Below, piece after piece: positions 10,835-21,980 of a stretch of DNA of 64,000 bases. This DNA comes from Sulfurimonas sp. (GTDB lineage Bacteria > Campylobacterota > Campylobacteria > Campylobacterales > Sulfurimonadaceae): assembly GCA_021732045.1 (NCBI GenBank), contig JAKFWK010000005.1, positions 186,001 through 250,000 on the forward strand, written 5' to 3'. The notes below the pieces were generated by a model. That model worked only from the letters and a program-made list of their open reading frames with translations. It was not told the DNA's origin and ran no database searches. Made by a program: the position numbers and the translations under genes. Positions within the stretch are counted from its first letter, which is position 1. The number at the start of each line of letters is the position of its first letter.

Positions 10835-13800
10835 GTTTATCTTTATCTTTTTTAAATAGCTCAAATGGATACATAAGTGTTCTTTTTATAATATTCAGAG
10901 GTGCCACAGCTATATCTCTAGCTATTTGTGTATCTACTTTTGGATCATTAAGCGCTCCTGTGACTTTTAATGAAGTAGATATTGCATTGTTTTCCAGCAA
11001 TATATATCCAACTACTGGTATTTTTGCGATAGAACTACCAAGGTCAGTTTTTAAATTTAAATCTAAGTTTACGGTATTATTTTTTATGCTAGCTTCCCCA
11101 AGACCGACAATTGTGACCTCTTTTGACATAACAGAGATATCATCTATCTTGTAGACATCATTTTTGTATTTAAAATTTATATAGGCGCTAGTAGTATCAA
11201 ATCCGCTTCTGTTATATCCAGGAAGGGAGAATGTCACAAGAGATGGTATTGTGTTCACAAAAGCAAGTACATTGTTTAACACTTTGTGATCTTTAATTGT
11301 TGTGTTTTTAGCTTCAATCAGTCCACTGTATTCGTCAACTGAACCGTTTATTGAGAAGCCAAATACACCACCACTAAATTTTGATAAATATGAGATTTTT
11401 TTTGCAAACTCATCATCAAAATCTTTGCCATTTAGGGTGAATTTATCATTATAATATGTTAGGTTAGCACTTCCTTTCTTGTGAGTCAATTTGGCTGTTA
11501 AAATTTTATCAAGATAACTGAGATTTATTGCGTCAGAGATTATATGTCTATGCTTACTTAGGAATATATTGCTATTAAATGCATCAAAATAAAGCTCTTT
11601 ATCATTATTATTTTTGACCCTATTTTCTACAATATTATTTGGTGTGCTATCTTTATTGATATCCACAAGCAGTCTTATTAATTCATCAAAGTTTATTCCA
11701 ATATTTTTAGCTTTTATTTTTATGTCATCCCCAATTAGTACATCCACCGAATTGTTTACACTAAAAGAGATACCTTTTGTTTTGTTATTTATCTCTCCAT
11801 ACGCCATATAGGTTTCTACTGGATTTTCACCGTTAACCAAGACTTTATATTTATAGTTTGTATGCGCAGAAAAATTTATATTTTCCTCATCATCCTTGTT
11901 GTAAAAATTTATATTTCCATTTGTTATTCCATATTTTTTTAAAAATTCAGAATTATTAGCTATCTTATCTATGGATTTAAATTTTAGTTCCCACCTGTTT
12001 TGCGCCATAACATACTCAATGTCATAATCTTTTGAGTTTATTACTGTTTTGTTATCCCTGTTTTCAATATTTAATCTTATATTTTTATCTTTTTTAAATA
12101 TCTCTTTTAAGTCATTATCAACAAAAGCAATATTGTACATATCTGTGATTCCGCTTGAAGTTGATGTATTGTATTGCGCATTTATAGATGTTTGTATTAG
12201 TTCATTAACATTTAATTGCATATTTTTTATCTGTAGTAGACCATCTGAAATATTTAATTTTGCATTTTTTAAAGAGCACTTTTTATCAGCAACCATAAGA
12301 TTTATATTACTATTTGATAAAAAAGTAAAATTGTTATCATATGTAAATTTTATTGGTAGTGACGACTGATTGAGTTTGATTTTATTGTAGCTAAATTTAG
12401 ATAAGTTGATATCTACATTGGCTCTTAATGGCTTTAAGTATAGGTTTCCTGAGGCAGAGGCGGATAAAAATCCACTTGATTCTATTGATGTTTTTGGTAT
12501 CATTATCTTTAAATTTTTTGTATCAACCAACGATTGCATTGGAGAAACTTTTATTAAATTATCTTTATAGTTCCACGAGGATTCACCAATCTTTATAATC
12601 TCCTGTTTTGGAGAGATGCTATAAAGTATGTTTAATGGTGTTTTAGTGTTTGTTAGCTCTAAGCCTATTTCGCTAAAAGCTATTTTGTTGACCTTAAAAC
12701 TTAAATTTCCACTGGACTCTTTTGTGTTAAAATCTATATCCAGGTACGAAGAGGCAATATCTTGATACTTTGCAAATATATTTTTTGCTTTTACAATGGA
12801 GTTGTCCAAAGAGACATTTGCATCAAAAATATCAATATTTAGCCCTTGATATTTTATCTGCGCATTTTCAGTTTGAAAGTTGCCAGTTGCCTTAACATCT
12901 ACTGTTCTTAGATTTATATCTAGCGTTAAATTAGTTTTGAGCTCACCTTTCGTCTGCAGCAAGGGTAGGTTTATTTTATAGTGATTAAGAAGGTTTAACA
13001 CATCTTGATTTGCTTGACCAGTAAAAAGTAGATATATAGATAGCAGTTCTTCTTTTTTTGAAAAATCAATCTTTAGCCAGCTCTTATCAAGAAAGAAGTT
13101 GTATGTGTGTGTATCTTTTGGTTTTATATATAATACGCCATGAAGTAATTCAATATCTGTCTTACTTGTATTGATTGGCTCTAATTTTGCATCATATCTG
13201 TATACAAGGTTGTTGGCGGTTGCTTTTAGTGATATATTTTTATATGCGTCTTCCGTTTTACTGTATTCAACCCATCCGTGAAAACTTTCTAGTGACAGAT
13301 CTGAGAGTGTCATGGCATCATAAAGCCAATATTTAATATCTGGTTTAAAATTAAATATATCTACTATTTTTTTTATATCTTTTATATTGCTTGGAGATTC
13401 TATGTTGTAAAAAAATTCTTTCATATTACTAGTAGCATATAGTTTGAGTGGAGCATTGTCATTTATGCTGATGTTTAGAAGCGAAGTAAGTTCGGCTTCA
13501 CTTGAGGTATCATATATTAAATTGCCATCTATTTTTATATCTTTTTTCTTGTCTTGAAGAGACTCTATATTTAGATTTAAGTATTTAGAAGAGAAAGATA
13601 TGGAACTTTTTAGATTAAAGTCAGCAGAAGAGAGCGTAAATAGTCCACTTTTGCCATCCAGATACTTAAATGAACCAGACATATCATTGTAGTGAATTGT
13701 CTGCACTGATATTTTTTCAAACCAGTGATTAAAAAGTTTTATGTACTTTAATAATTTTTTTATATCAGTGAGTTCTATAGGCGGTTTTTTTGGATCTGTC

Positions 13801-14021
13801 TCTTTTTTTATGTTTATTTCATCTATCGTTACACTTAATTTATTGTTCCATTTCACATCTATTTTTTTAATGTTTATGTTTGGAAGCGATACATTATTTA
13901 GATATACTCCATTTAATAAAAGTAGAAATAAGACAGAGAGTGTTACAAAAATGATAGAGAGAGTGTTGATGAAAAAAGAGTGGATTTTAGAGATTGTATT
14001 AATAATCATTTTAACTTTCAT
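10824..14021 (-). CDS. Large AsmA/YhdP-like envelope protein
   Basis: A 1065-residue protein with one N-terminal membrane anchor (about residues 16-40) and a very long repetitive beta-rich region. Short alternating beta segments and many Asn, Lys, Ser and Ile residues are typical of AsmA-like (DUF3971/AsmA C-terminal) proteins, which form hydrophobic-groove bridges between inner and outer membranes. The C-terminal part, with a GALNDPKVDTQIARDIAVAPLNI segment near the end, matches the usual AsmA tail (...GTLxxPxV...). The likely job is phospholipid transport or envelope maintenance, inferred from the family. The 5' end overlaps the divergent mltG gene. The start at 14021 has only a weak AGG upstream. 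Confidence 0.75.
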   Translation of the reverse strand: MKVKMIINTISKIHSFFINTLSIIFVTLSVLFLLLLNGVYLNNVSLPNINIKKIDVKWNNKLSVTIDEINIKKETDPKKPPIELTDIKKLLKYIKLFNHWFEKISVQTIHYNDMSGSFKYLDGKSGLFTLSSADFNLKSSISFSSKYLNLNIESLQDKKKDIKIDGNLIYDTSSEAELTSLLNISINDNAPLKLYATSNMKEFFYNIESPSNIKDIKKIVDIFNFKPDIKYWLYDAMTLSDLSLESFHGWVEYSKTEDAYKNISLKATANNLVYRYDAKLEPINTSKTDIELLHGVLYIKPKDTHTYNFFLDKSWLKIDFSKKEELLSIYLLFTGQANQDVLNLLNHYKINLPLLQTKGELKTNLTLDINLRTVDVKATGNFQTENAQIKYQGLNIDIFDANVSLDNSIVKAKNIFAKYQDIASSYLDIDFNTKESSGNLSFKVNKIAFSEIGLELTNTKTPLNILYSISPKQEIIKIGESSWNYKDNLIKVSPMQSLVDTKNLKIMIPKTSIESSGFLSASASGNLYLKPLRANVDINLSKFSYNKIKLNQSSLPIKFTYDNNFTFLSNSNINLMVADKKCSLKNAKLNISDGLLQIKNMQLNVNELIQTSINAQYNTSTSSGITDMYNIAFVDNDLKEIFKKDKNIRLNIENRDNKTVINSKDYDIEYVMAQNRWELKFKSIDKIANNSEFLKKYGITNGNINFYNKDDEENINFSAHTNYKYKVLVNGENPVETYMAYGEINNKTKGISFSVNNSVDVLIGDDIKIKAKNIGINFDELIRLLVDINKDSTPNNIVENRVKNNNDKELYFDAFNSNIFLSKHRHIISDAINLSYLDKILTAKLTHKKGSANLTYYNDKFTLNGKDFDDEFAKKISYLSKFSGGVFGFSINGSVDEYSGLIEAKNTTIKDHKVLNNVLAFVNTIPSLVTFSLPGYNRSGFDTTSAYINFKYKNDVYKIDDISVMSKEVTIVGLGEASIKNNTVNLDLNLKTDLGSSIAKIPVVGYILLENNAISTSLKVTGALNDPKVDTQIARDIAVAPLNIIKRTLMYPFELFKKDKDKQPH

Positions 14022-14895
14022 GTACTACCTAAACAAGCCTATAAATTCCCCAAAAGTCATATATGTACCTGAAGGTTCGATAAACAAGATTATAACACAT
14101 CTGGGCAACAAAAACTACAATGTAAATAAACTAGATTCGCTGATTTTAAGATTTATGGGAACACCGCAGTATGGATGGATTAATATAGGTGCAACTACAA
14201 ATACAAAAGCTGATTTTTTATATAAATTAGCAACCTCAAAAGCCGCGCTTAAGGAGATAATGCTTATTCCTGGTGAAACAACTTATATCTTTTTAAATTA
14301 TCTAGCAAGTGAACTTGCTTTAAATAGAGACTTACTTCAAAGCGAATACGACGCTCAGTCCAATAAGCCAGAAGGTGCTCTTGTTCCAAATACATACAAG
14401 TTTCCTTTTGGTATAACCGAAAAGATGGTTATAAAAATACTACTATCCAAATCCATTATTCAAATGAAAGAGGCGTCAATTAAGATATTTGGTAACTACG
14501 ATGAGAAAAGATGGTTTCATTTTGTAACAGTTGCTTCAATTATACAAAAAGAGTCGGCAAATACTAGGGAGATGCCAATAGTTAGTTCTGTAATTTACAA
14601 TAGACTTAAGCAAAATATGAAGCTTCAGATGGATGGAACACTTAATTATGGTAAATACTCACACGAAAAGGTAACCCCAAAGAGAATCAAGGATGATTAT
14701 TCCCCATACAATACATATAAGTATAGTGGCATTCCTGCCTCTCCTGTATGCAATGTAAGTTTTGATGCAATTAAAGCAGCTATATTTCCAGCACAGACAA
14801 AAAACCTCTATTTTATGAAGTCTAGCAGAGGAACGCATGATTTTACTAGTAACTATTCTACACACTTAACCAATATAAAGCGTGCTACTAAATGA
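13969..14895 (+). CDS. mltG: Endolytic transglycosylase MltG
   Basis: A 308-residue YceG-family enzyme that cleaves nascent glycan strands and helps end peptidoglycan polymerisation at the inner membrane. One N-terminal membrane helix (residues 5-22) is followed by a LysM-like portion and the catalytic domain. The active-site segment is SIIQKESANTREMPIVSSVI, in which the Glu of QKES corresponds to the catalytic Glu, followed by NRLKQNMKLQMDGTLNYG. I choose the ATG at 13969 because it follows an AGAGAG tract; the ATG at 13951 is possible. Either start lies inside the 5' end of the divergent AsmA-like gene, so its promoter lies within that gene. Confidence 0.9.
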   Translation: MKKEWILEIVLIIILTFMYYLNKPINSPKVIYVPEGSINKIITHLGNKNYNVNKLDSLILRFMGTPQYGWINIGATTNTKADFLYKLATSKAALKEIMLIPGETTYIFLNYLASELALNRDLLQSEYDAQSNKPEGALVPNTYKFPFGITEKMVIKILLSKSIIQMKEASIKIFGNYDEKRWFHFVTVASIIQKESANTREMPIVSSVIYNRLKQNMKLQMDGTLNYGKYSHEKVTPKRIKDDYSPYNTYKYSGIPASPVCNVSFDAIKAAIFPAQTKNLYFMKSSRGTHDFTSNYSTHLTNIKRATK

Positions 14896-14955
14896 AACAT
14901 AAACTAAAAATAAATGAATCATAGTCGCTTTATTTAAGTATGTTATTTATCTGGT

Positions 14956-15016
14956 GGTAATATACATTTCATAAATTTTTATGAAAATTATTTATTTATA
15001 AAAATAAAATATTACC
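14956..15016 (+). promoter_or_regulatory. Nested inverted repeats in the icd leader
   Basis: A perfect 9-bp repeat (TTTCATAAA at 14967-14975, TTTATGAAA at 14978-14986) lies inside an outer 8-bp pair (GGTAATAT at 14956-14963, ATATTACC at 15009-15016). The outer arm ends just before the AAGGAG site of icd. It may be an operator, a leader structure, or both. Confidence 0.45.
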
Positions 15017-15029
15017 CCAAGGAGTAAAG

Positions 15030-17228
15030 ATGTCAAAAATTATTTGGTCTAAAATTGATGAAGCACCAGCTTTAGCAACATATTCACTTTTACCTATAGT
15101 AAATGCTTTTACACAAGCAGCAGGAGTTGAAGTTGAAACTAGAGATATCTCATTGGCAGGTAGAGTTATCGCCACATTTCCTGAGTTTTTAAGTGATTCA
15201 CAAAAAATAGCTGATGATTTAGCATTTTTAGGTGAGGTTGTTCAGCAGCCTGATGGAAATGTTATCAAGCTTCCAAATATTTCAGCGTCTATTCCTCAGC
15301 TTAAAGAGTGTATTGCTGAACTTCAATCTCAAGGTTATAAACTACCAGATTTTCCAGAAAATCCATCAACTGATGCGGACAAAGAGCTTTTAGCTAAGTA
15401 TTCAACTTGTCTTGGTTCAGCCGTAAACCCAGTTCTTCGTGAAGGCAACTCAGACAGAAGAGCTGCAGCTGCTGTTAAGAATTTTGCAAAGAAAAATCCA
15501 CATAAATTAAGAGCATTTTCTGAAAATTCTAAAACATATGTTTCTCACATGAATAGTGGAGATTTTTATGAGAATGAAAAATCTGCAATTAAGAGCGGTG
15601 ATGGGAAAGTAAGAATTGAGTTAAATGGTAAGCTTTTAAAAGAGATTTCTGCATCTGATAAAGAAGTTTTAGATGGTACTTTTATGTCGAAAAAAGCACT
15701 TAGAGCATTCTATGCGAAAACTCTTGAAGAAGCAAAATCTAAAGATGTTTTATGGTCACTTCACTTAAAAGCTACCATGATGAAAGTTTCAGATCCTATC
15801 ATGTTTGGACATGCTGTTGAAGTGTTTTTTAAAGATGTTTTTGCAAAATACGCAGCAGAGTTTAAAGAGATTGGTGTAAATGCCAATTTGGGACTTGGTG
15901 ATTTATATAAAAAATTAGCAAAACTTCCAGCTGATAAAAAAGCTGAAATAGAAGCTGCGATAATGGCTACTTATGAGATCCAGCCTGCTATGGCAATGGT
16001 TGATTCTGATAAAGGAATCACAAATCTTCATGCATCAAATGACATTATTATTGATGCTTCAATGCCAGTGGTTGTTCGTGATGGTGGAACTATGTGGAAC
16101 GCTGCTGGCAAAGTGCAAGAGTGCGTATCTGTAATTCCTGATAGATGTTACGCAACAATGTACAAAGAGATAGTTGATGATTGTGTAAAAAATGGTCAAT
16201 TTAGTGTATCTACTATGGGAAGTGTTGCGAATGTTGGACTTATGGCACAAAAAGCTGAAGAGTATGGTTCTCATCCAACTACTTTTGAGATAGCAGAAGA
16301 TGGTGTAGTTAAAGTACTTGATACTGATGGCTCAACTTTAATGGAATTCAATGTTGAAGCTGGCGATATTTGGAGAATGTCAAGAGCTAAAGACATTCCA
16401 ATTAAAGACTGGGTTAGACTTGCAGTTGAGAGAGCTAGGCTAACAAAAACACCAGCTGTTTTCTGGCTAGATGAAAATCGTGCTCATGATGCAAATATGA
16501 TCAAAAAAGTAAACGAATACTTAAAAGATTATGACACGACTGGTTTAGAGTTGCCAATACTAGCACCTGAAAAAGCTATGACTTATTCACTAAAAAGAGT
16601 TAGAGCAGGGCTCGATACCATATCTGTAACTGGAAATGTTTTAAGAGATTATCTAACTGACCTTTTCCCAATTTTAGAGCTTGGAACATCTGCAAAAATG
16701 CTTTCAATCGTTCCTCTTTTAGCTGGTGGCGGTCTGTTTGAAACTGGTGCCGGCGGATCTGCTCCTAAGCATGTTGACCAATTCTTGGCTGAGGGACATT
16801 TAAGATGGGATTCTTTAGGGGAGTTTTTAGCGCTTGCTGAATCTTTAAGATTTATTGCTCAAAAAAATAACTCTAAAAAACTTGAAGTTGTAACTGCAGC
16901 TTTAGATATCGCCAACAACGCATATCTTGATAACAACAAAGAGCCGAGTAGAAAATGTGGAGAGCCTGACAATAAAGCATCTCACTTCTTCTTAGCTCAA
17001 TTCTGGGCTGATGCACTCGCAAAACAGACAGATGATGCAGAGTTAGCTGCTAAGTTTGCTCCCGTTGCTGCTGCACTAAAAGATAACGAAACAACAATTA
17101 TTTCTGAGCTTCTTTCAGTCGAAGGAAAAGCTCAAGATATTGGCGGATATTATCATCCTGATGACGCTAAGGCTGAAGCTGCAATGAGACCATCGGTAAC
17201 GCTAAATAGTATTGTAAATAAAATCTAG
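15030..17228 (+). CDS. icd: Monomeric NADP-dependent isocitrate dehydrogenase
   Basis: A 732-residue protein of the monomeric IDH class (type II), unrelated in length to the roughly 400-residue dimeric enzyme. Recognisable segments are [23 protein letters not shown] at the N-terminus, [14 protein letters not shown] and [18 protein letters not shown] in the middle, and [14 protein letters not shown] near the C-terminus. It interconverts isocitrate and 2-oxoglutarate with CO2 and NADP(H); in the reductive TCA cycle it carboxylates 2-oxoglutarate. An AAGGAGTAAAG ribosome binding site fixes the start. It is followed by a strong terminator, so it may be transcribed apart from mdh. Confidence 0.97.
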   Translation: MSKIIWSKIDEAPALATYSLLPIVNAFTQAAGVEVETRDISLAGRVIATFPEFLSDSQKIADDLAFLGEVVQQPDGNVIKLPNISASIPQLKECIAELQSQGYKLPDFPENPSTDADKELLAKYSTCLGSAVNPVLREGNSDRRAAAAVKNFAKKNPHKLRAFSENSKTYVSHMNSGDFYENEKSAIKSGDGKVRIELNGKLLKEISASDKEVLDGTFMSKKALRAFYAKTLEEAKSKDVLWSLHLKATMMKVSDPIMFGHAVEVFFKDVFAKYAAEFKEIGVNANLGLGDLYKKLAKLPADKKAEIEAAIMATYEIQPAMAMVDSDKGITNLHASNDIIIDASMPVVVRDGGTMWNAAGKVQECVSVIPDRCYATMYKEIVDDCVKNGQFSVSTMGSVANVGLMAQKAEEYGSHPTTFEIAEDGVVKVLDTDGSTLMEFNVEAGDIWRMSRAKDIPIKDWVRLAVERARLTKTPAVFWLDENRAHDANMIKKVNEYLKDYDTTGLELPILAPEKAMTYSLKRVRAGLDTISVTGNVLRDYLTDLFPILELGTSAKMLSIVPLLAGGGLFETGAGGSAPKHVDQFLAEGHLRWDSLGEFLALAESLRFIAQKNNSKKLEVVTAALDIANNAYLDNNKEPSRKCGEPDNKASHFFLAQFWADALAKQTDDAELAAKFAPVAAALKDNETTIISELLSVEGKAQDIGGYYHPDDAKAEAAMRPSVTLNSIVNKI

Positions 17229-17240
17229 TACTATTTGATT

Positions 17241-17276
17241 ACAAAGAGAATTATTTCTCTTTGTGATTTTTACTTT
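17241..17276 (+). terminator. Terminator after icd
   Basis: A perfect 10-bp stem (ACAAAGAGAA at 17241-17250, TTCTCTTTGT at 17255-17264) with a TTAT loop is followed by GATTTTTACTTTTT. Confidence 0.8.
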
Positions 17277-17367
17277 TTATATGAAACTTTTTTAGTATTA
17301 TATAAAAGGCAAAATTGTCTTTAGTTTAGTATTGATATGATTTAATATTTTAATGCAAGGAGTCTAA

Positions 17368-18324
17368 ATGAATCAAGGAAAAAGAGTAGGGATCGTTGGT
17401 GCTGGTAATGTTGGCGCAACAGTGGCTTACTCTCTGGCTATGCTTGGAGCATGTCATGAAATAATCCTTAGAGACAATAAAATTGATATAGCACGCGGTA
17501 AAGCGCTGGATATGAGTCAAGCTGCTTCAGCTGTTAGAAGTCATACGATTGTGACCGTGGCTGAAGAGATGTCTGATTTGTCAGATTGTGATGTTGTGAT
17601 TGTAACAGCTGGAAGTCCTAGACTTCCAGGCATGAGTCGTGATGATCTTCTTATGATAAATGCAAACATCACAAGAGAGGTTATTTTGGGTGTCGCTAGA
17701 TACTCCCCAAATGCGATAATCATAATGGTTTCAAATCCGCTTGACGCTATGACTTATGTTGCGCTGAAAGAGAGTGGGTTTGAGAGAAGTCGTGTTATAG
17801 GAATGGCTGGTATACTTGATAGTTCTCGCATGGCTAGTTTTATACAAGAAAAGCTAGGATACGGCGGAGGTCAGATTCGTGCATCTGTGATGGGTGGACA
17901 TGGAGATGATATGGTTCCTCTTCCTCGCTACTCTACTGTGGCTGGGGTCCCACTAGCTGATATTTTAAATAGAGATGAAATTGATGAAATAATAACTCGT
18001 ACTCGTAATGGTGGTGCAGAAATAGTGAGTTATTTAAAAACTGGCTCTGCTTATTATGCACCCGCAAAAGCAACATCTATAATGGTTGAAGCAATCTTAA
18101 AAGATACAAAACAGATCTACCCATGTGCTGTGTTTTTAGACGGTGAGTATGGTTTTAGCGATGTTGTCTCTGGTGTTCCGGTGATGCTTGGAGCAAATGG
18201 AGCTGAGAAAATCATAGAGATAACCCTTGATGACGCAGAAAAAGAGATGTTTAGAGGCTCTTGTGAATCAGTAAAAACATTAATTGAAACATTAAATAAA
18301 AATAATTTTTTTGAAGGAGAATAG
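17368..18324 (+). CDS. mdh: Malate dehydrogenase (LDH-like type)
   Basis: A 318-residue enzyme interconverting malate and oxaloacetate with NAD(H). The Rossmann motif is [19 protein letters not shown] at residues 8-26, the substrate loop reads [12 protein letters not shown] and the catalytic His is in GGHGDDMVP. The Arg in the GMSR loop, where lactate dehydrogenases carry Gln, supports malate rather than lactate. The RBS is AAGGAG. It is the first gene of the run mdh-fumC-sucC-sucD, and its stop lies 4 bases before the fumC ATG. In the reductive direction it supplies malate to fumarase. Confidence 0.95.
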   Translation: MNQGKRVGIVGAGNVGATVAYSLAMLGACHEIILRDNKIDIARGKALDMSQAASAVRSHTIVTVAEEMSDLSDCDVVIVTAGSPRLPGMSRDDLLMINANITREVILGVARYSPNAIIIMVSNPLDAMTYVALKESGFERSRVIGMAGILDSSRMASFIQEKLGYGGGQIRASVMGGHGDDMVPLPRYSTVAGVPLADILNRDEIDEIITRTRNGGAEIVSYLKTGSAYYAPAKATSIMVEAILKDTKQIYPCAVFLDGEYGFSDVVSGVPVMLGANGAEKIIEITLDDAEKEMFRGSCESVKTLIETLNKNNFFEGE

Positions 18325-18328
18325 TAAA

Positions 18329-19720
18329 ATGAAGACGCGTACAGAAAAAGACACAATGGGAGCAATCCAAGTTCCAATAGATGCATATTGGGCAGCTCAA
18401 ACACAAAGATCAATTGAAAATTTTGCAATTGGTGAAGAGACCATGCCTTATGAGATAACAAGAGCTTTCTCTTATCTTAAAAAAGCGGTTGCTTTAGTAA
18501 ACAGTGATTTAGGCAAACTCGATGCTAAAAAAGCAGAAGTAATTGCACAAGCTGCTGATGATATGTTAAATGGTAAACTTGATGGAAATTATCCTCTTGT
18601 TGTTTGGCAGACAGGTTCAGGAACTCAATCAAATATGAACCATAATGAGGTTCTTGCAAATCGTGCTACTGAGATTCTTGGAGGCGATTTTAGGGTTGAA
18701 AAACTTATTCATCCAAATGATGATGTAAATAAATCTCAAAGTTCAAATGACACTTATCCAACAGCTATTCATGTTGCTGCTGTTATTGCAGTTGAAGAGA
18801 GAGTTTTGCCTGCGATTGCAAAACTCAAGGCAACACTGATTGATAAATCCGCAAAATTTGAGTCAATTGTAAAAATCGGACGAACACATCTTCAAGACGC
18901 TACTCCAATCACGCTAGGTCAAGAGATAAGTGGTTGGGTTGAGATGTTAAATAAGTGTGAAAAAATGGCTAAAACTTCTTTAGAGGCTGTTCGTGAACTT
19001 GCACTTGGTGGAACTGCCGTTGGAACTGGACTTAACGCTCATCCAGAGCTAGGCGAGAGAGTTGCTAAAAAACTAACAGAACTAACGGGTCATCAATTTA
19101 TTACTGCACCAAATAAGTTTCATGCGCTAACTTCACATGACGCATTAGTATTTGCACATGGTGCACTAAAAGCACTCTCTGCTGATATGATGAAAATTGC
19201 TAATGATGTTAGATGGTTGGCGTCAGGTCCTAGATGTGGTATTGGCGAAATTGAGATTCCAGAAAATGAGCCAGGTTCGTCTATTATGCCAGGAAAAGTA
19301 AATCCTACTCAAGCTGAGGCTGTAACTATGGTTACTTGTCAAGTTTTTGGAAATGATGTTGCTATATCTATGGGTGCATCCCAAGGTAATTTCCAGTTAA
19401 ATGTTTTCAAGCCAGTTATTGCGTATAACTTTTTACAGAGCTGTCGTTTGTTAGCCGATTCAATTGTCTCTTTCAACGATCATTGTGCGGTTGGAATTGA
19501 GCCGGTTGTTGAAAAAATTGATCACTACTTACATAATTCACTTATGTTGGTTACGGCTCTTAATCCACATATCGGATATGACAATGCAGCAAAAATCGCA
19601 AAAACTGCTCATGCAAACAAATCAACCCTTAAGCAAACAGCAATAGATTTAGGTCTTTTAACTGCTGAGGAGTTTGATAAGTATGTTATACCTGAAGACA
19701 TGATTTCACCCAAGGCTTAA
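18329..19720 (+). CDS. fumC: Fumarate hydratase class II
   Basis: An iron-independent class II fumarase of 463 residues that interconverts malate and fumarate as a tetramer. Family hallmarks are [39 protein letters not shown] and the signature [16 protein letters not shown], which contains the mobile catalytic Ser loop. I use the ATG at 18329 ([14 protein letters not shown]), spaced correctly from GAAGGAG at the end of mdh, rather than an earlier in-frame codon inside mdh. The choice of class II is notable, since several relatives use the Fe-S class I enzyme. Confidence 0.96.
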   Translation: MKTRTEKDTMGAIQVPIDAYWAAQTQRSIENFAIGEETMPYEITRAFSYLKKAVALVNSDLGKLDAKKAEVIAQAADDMLNGKLDGNYPLVVWQTGSGTQSNMNHNEVLANRATEILGGDFRVEKLIHPNDDVNKSQSSNDTYPTAIHVAAVIAVEERVLPAIAKLKATLIDKSAKFESIVKIGRTHLQDATPITLGQEISGWVEMLNKCEKMAKTSLEAVRELALGGTAVGTGLNAHPELGERVAKKLTELTGHQFITAPNKFHALTSHDALVFAHGALKALSADMMKIANDVRWLASGPRCGIGEIEIPENEPGSSIMPGKVNPTQAEAVTMVTCQVFGNDVAISMGASQGNFQLNVFKPVIAYNFLQSCRLLADSIVSFNDHCAVGIEPVVEKIDHYLHNSLMLVTALNPHIGYDNAAKIAKTAHANKSTLKQTAIDLGLLTAEEFDKYVIPEDMISPKA

Positions 19721-19763
19721 AAACTAGAGTAGTGTAAAAACCCATTTAAAACAAGGAGAATAT

Positions 19764-20936
19764 ATGAATATACATGAGTATCAAGCAAAACAAATTTTTG
19801 CTAAATATGGTGTCCCGACACCAAAAGGAATGTTAGCTAGTTCTGTTGAAGAAGCAGTAGAAAACGCAAAAGTACTTGGTGGTCCAGTTTGGGTTGTAAA
19901 AGCTCAAATACATGCAGGTGGTCGTGGTTTAGGTGGCGGTGTCAAACTAGCTCGTTCACTGGATGAAGTTAAAAAATACGCTTCTGAAATTCTTGGAATG
20001 ACTTTAGTTACTCATCAAACAGGACCAGAGGGAAAATTAGTTCAGAAATTATATATCGAAGATGGTGCTGATATTAAAGATGAGTTATATTTAGGCGTTG
20101 TTTTAGATAGAGCAAAAGAGATGCCAATCATAATGGCTTCAACTGAGGGCGGTATGGCAATTGAAGATGTTGCTCATAATACTCCAGAGAAAATTATTAA
20201 AGTTGCAGTAGATCCAGCTGTTGGTTTTCAAGGTTTTCACGGTCGTGAGCTAGTTTTTGGACTCGGGATTACTGATCCAGCAGAGCAGGGCAAGTTTATT
20301 AAATTTGCAGCGGCGCTTTATAAACTATACCTAGAAAATGATGCAGAGATGATTGAGATAAATCCACTTGTAAAAACAGGAAGCGGTGATTTTATAGCTC
20401 TTGATGGAAAAATGGGATTTGATGATTCTGCACTTAGTCGTCATCCGGATATTGAAGCTATGAGAGATATATCAGAGGAAGATGCTGACGAGATGGAAGC
20501 TGCAAAATATGGTCTTTCATATATACCTCTTGATGGTGAAATCGGTTGTATGGTAAATGGTGCCGGTCTTGCAATGGGTACTATGGACACAATCAACTAT
20601 ATGGGTGGAACTCCAGCAAACTTTTTAGATGTTGGTGGAAAAGCTAATGCAGAAACAGTTGCAAAGGGCTTTGAGATTATTCTTAAAAATAAAAATGTTA
20701 AGGCTATATTTGTAAATATTTTTGGTGGAATTGTTAGATGTGATCGCATTGCCAATGGTATCCTTGAAGCTACAAAATTAGTAGATGTTCATGTTCCAGT
20801 AATCGTAAGACTAGATGGTACAAATGCGCCAGAAGCAGCAGAAATTCTTAAAAATGCAAATATTGCAAATATTATAACAGCAACAGATTTAGCAGATGGT
20901 GCCGCAAAAGCAGTAGCTGCAGCGAAAGGAAAATAA
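19764..20936 (+). CDS. sucC: Succinyl-CoA synthetase, beta subunit
   Basis: A 390-residue ADP-forming beta subunit with an N-terminal ATP-grasp domain. [18 protein letters not shown] is the typical start, [13 protein letters not shown] the nucleotide loop, and [16 protein letters not shown] the C-terminal contact with the alpha subunit. With SucD it interconverts succinate plus CoA plus ATP and succinyl-CoA. The RBS is AAGGAG, and the sucD start follows 5 bases after the stop. In the reductive cycle the complex runs toward succinyl-CoA, feeding the oor enzyme encoded next. Confidence 0.97.
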   Translation: MNIHEYQAKQIFAKYGVPTPKGMLASSVEEAVENAKVLGGPVWVVKAQIHAGGRGLGGGVKLARSLDEVKKYASEILGMTLVTHQTGPEGKLVQKLYIEDGADIKDELYLGVVLDRAKEMPIIMASTEGGMAIEDVAHNTPEKIIKVAVDPAVGFQGFHGRELVFGLGITDPAEQGKFIKFAAALYKLYLENDAEMIEINPLVKTGSGDFIALDGKMGFDDSALSRHPDIEAMRDISEEDADEMEAAKYGLSYIPLDGEIGCMVNGAGLAMGTMDTINYMGGTPANFLDVGGKANAETVAKGFEIILKNKNVKAIFVNIFGGIVRCDRIANGILEATKLVDVHVPVIVRLDGTNAPEAAEILKNANIANIITATDLADGAAKAVAAAKGK

Positions 20937-20941
20937 TTTAT

Positions 20942-21814
20942 ATGAGTATTTTAGTAAATAAAGATACAAAAGTTATCGTTCAAGGTTTCACAGGTAAAGA
21001 GGGTACTTTTCATGCTGAGCAGTGTTTAGCTTATGGAACAAAAATTGTTGGTGGTGTTACGCCAAATAAAGGTGGTCAAGAGCATTTAGGTAAACCAGTA
21101 TTTAACACAGTTAAAGATGCTGTAAATTCAACTCACGCAACTGTTTCTATGATTTTTGTTCCACCAATGTTTGTAGCAGATGCTGTAATGGAAGCTGCTG
21201 AAGCTGGGATAAAACTTGCTGTAATCATCACAGAAGGTGCGCCTGTTCGTGATATGCAAAAAGCAAAAGCACATGCAAACAAACATGGAATGATGACAAT
21301 CGGGCCAAACTGTCCTGGTATTATAACTGCTGAAGAGTGTAAGATTGGAATTATGCCTGGTATGATTTTCAAAAAAGGAAATATTGGACTTATCTCAAAA
21401 TCTGGCACACTTACTTATGAGGGTGCAAATCAGGTTTGTAGAGAAGGATTTGGTATAAGCACTGCTGTTGGTATCGGTGGAGATCCAATTATCGGTCTTT
21501 CATACAAAGACCTTCTTGCAATGTTTGAGGCAGACACAGAGACAAAAGCAATTGTTATGATTGGTGAGATTGGCGGAGATTTAGAGATTCAAGCAGCATC
21601 TTACATCAAAGAGCATATCACTAAGCCTGTTGTAGCTTTTATTGCTGGACAAACTGCTCCTGCTGGTAAGAGAATGGGTCATGCTGGTGCTATAGTGAGT
21701 GGTGGTGCTGGAACAGCTAAAGAAAAAATGGCTGCACTAGAGGCTGCTGGTGTAAAAGTTGTTATTTCGCCTGCTGATATTGGAAAAGCTGTAGCGGAAG
21801 TTTTGGCTAAATAA
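20942..21814 (+). CDS. sucD: Succinyl-CoA synthetase, alpha subunit
   Basis: A 290-residue alpha subunit. The CoA-binding Rossmann part begins [28 protein letters not shown] is the conserved phosphate-site loop, and the phospho-accepting His is in [12 protein letters not shown] near residue 245. It forms the succinyl-phosphate intermediate with SucC. No RBS as strong as that of sucC is visible in the 5-base gap, but purine-rich bases at the end of sucC can serve, so translation is probably coupled. Confidence 0.97.
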   Translation: MSILVNKDTKVIVQGFTGKEGTFHAEQCLAYGTKIVGGVTPNKGGQEHLGKPVFNTVKDAVNSTHATVSMIFVPPMFVADAVMEAAEAGIKLAVIITEGAPVRDMQKAKAHANKHGMMTIGPNCPGIITAEECKIGIMPGMIFKKGNIGLISKSGTLTYEGANQVCREGFGISTAVGIGGDPIIGLSYKDLLAMFEADTETKAIVMIGEIGGDLEIQAASYIKEHITKPVVAFIAGQTAPAGKRMGHAGAIVSGGAGTAKEKMAALEAAGVKVVISPADIGKAVAEVLAK

Positions 21815-21980
21815 CTTATCTTGTGCGAGCCCCGTAATGTAACATATTTTGTTATTTAAAGGGCGCTATTAGCACAATTCATAGTAATGTTAAGAAAAAT
21901 TAGATAACCTAATTATGAAAAAGGTAGCGCTATAAAAATAGTGTAGATGAATCTGCATTTTAATAAAAATAGGAGAATAA

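Noticed and set aside
13741..13968. N-terminal extension of mltG by about 76 codons
   Set aside because: The extension lies antisense to the AsmA-like gene, has no homology to MltG and no RBS; the conserved protein begins with a membrane helix just after 13969.
21815..21980. Possible structured leader or terminator between sucD and oorD
   Set aside because: Short complementary pieces (GTGC/GCAC, GCCC/GGGC) exist, but they do not form one continuous stem and lack a T-run.
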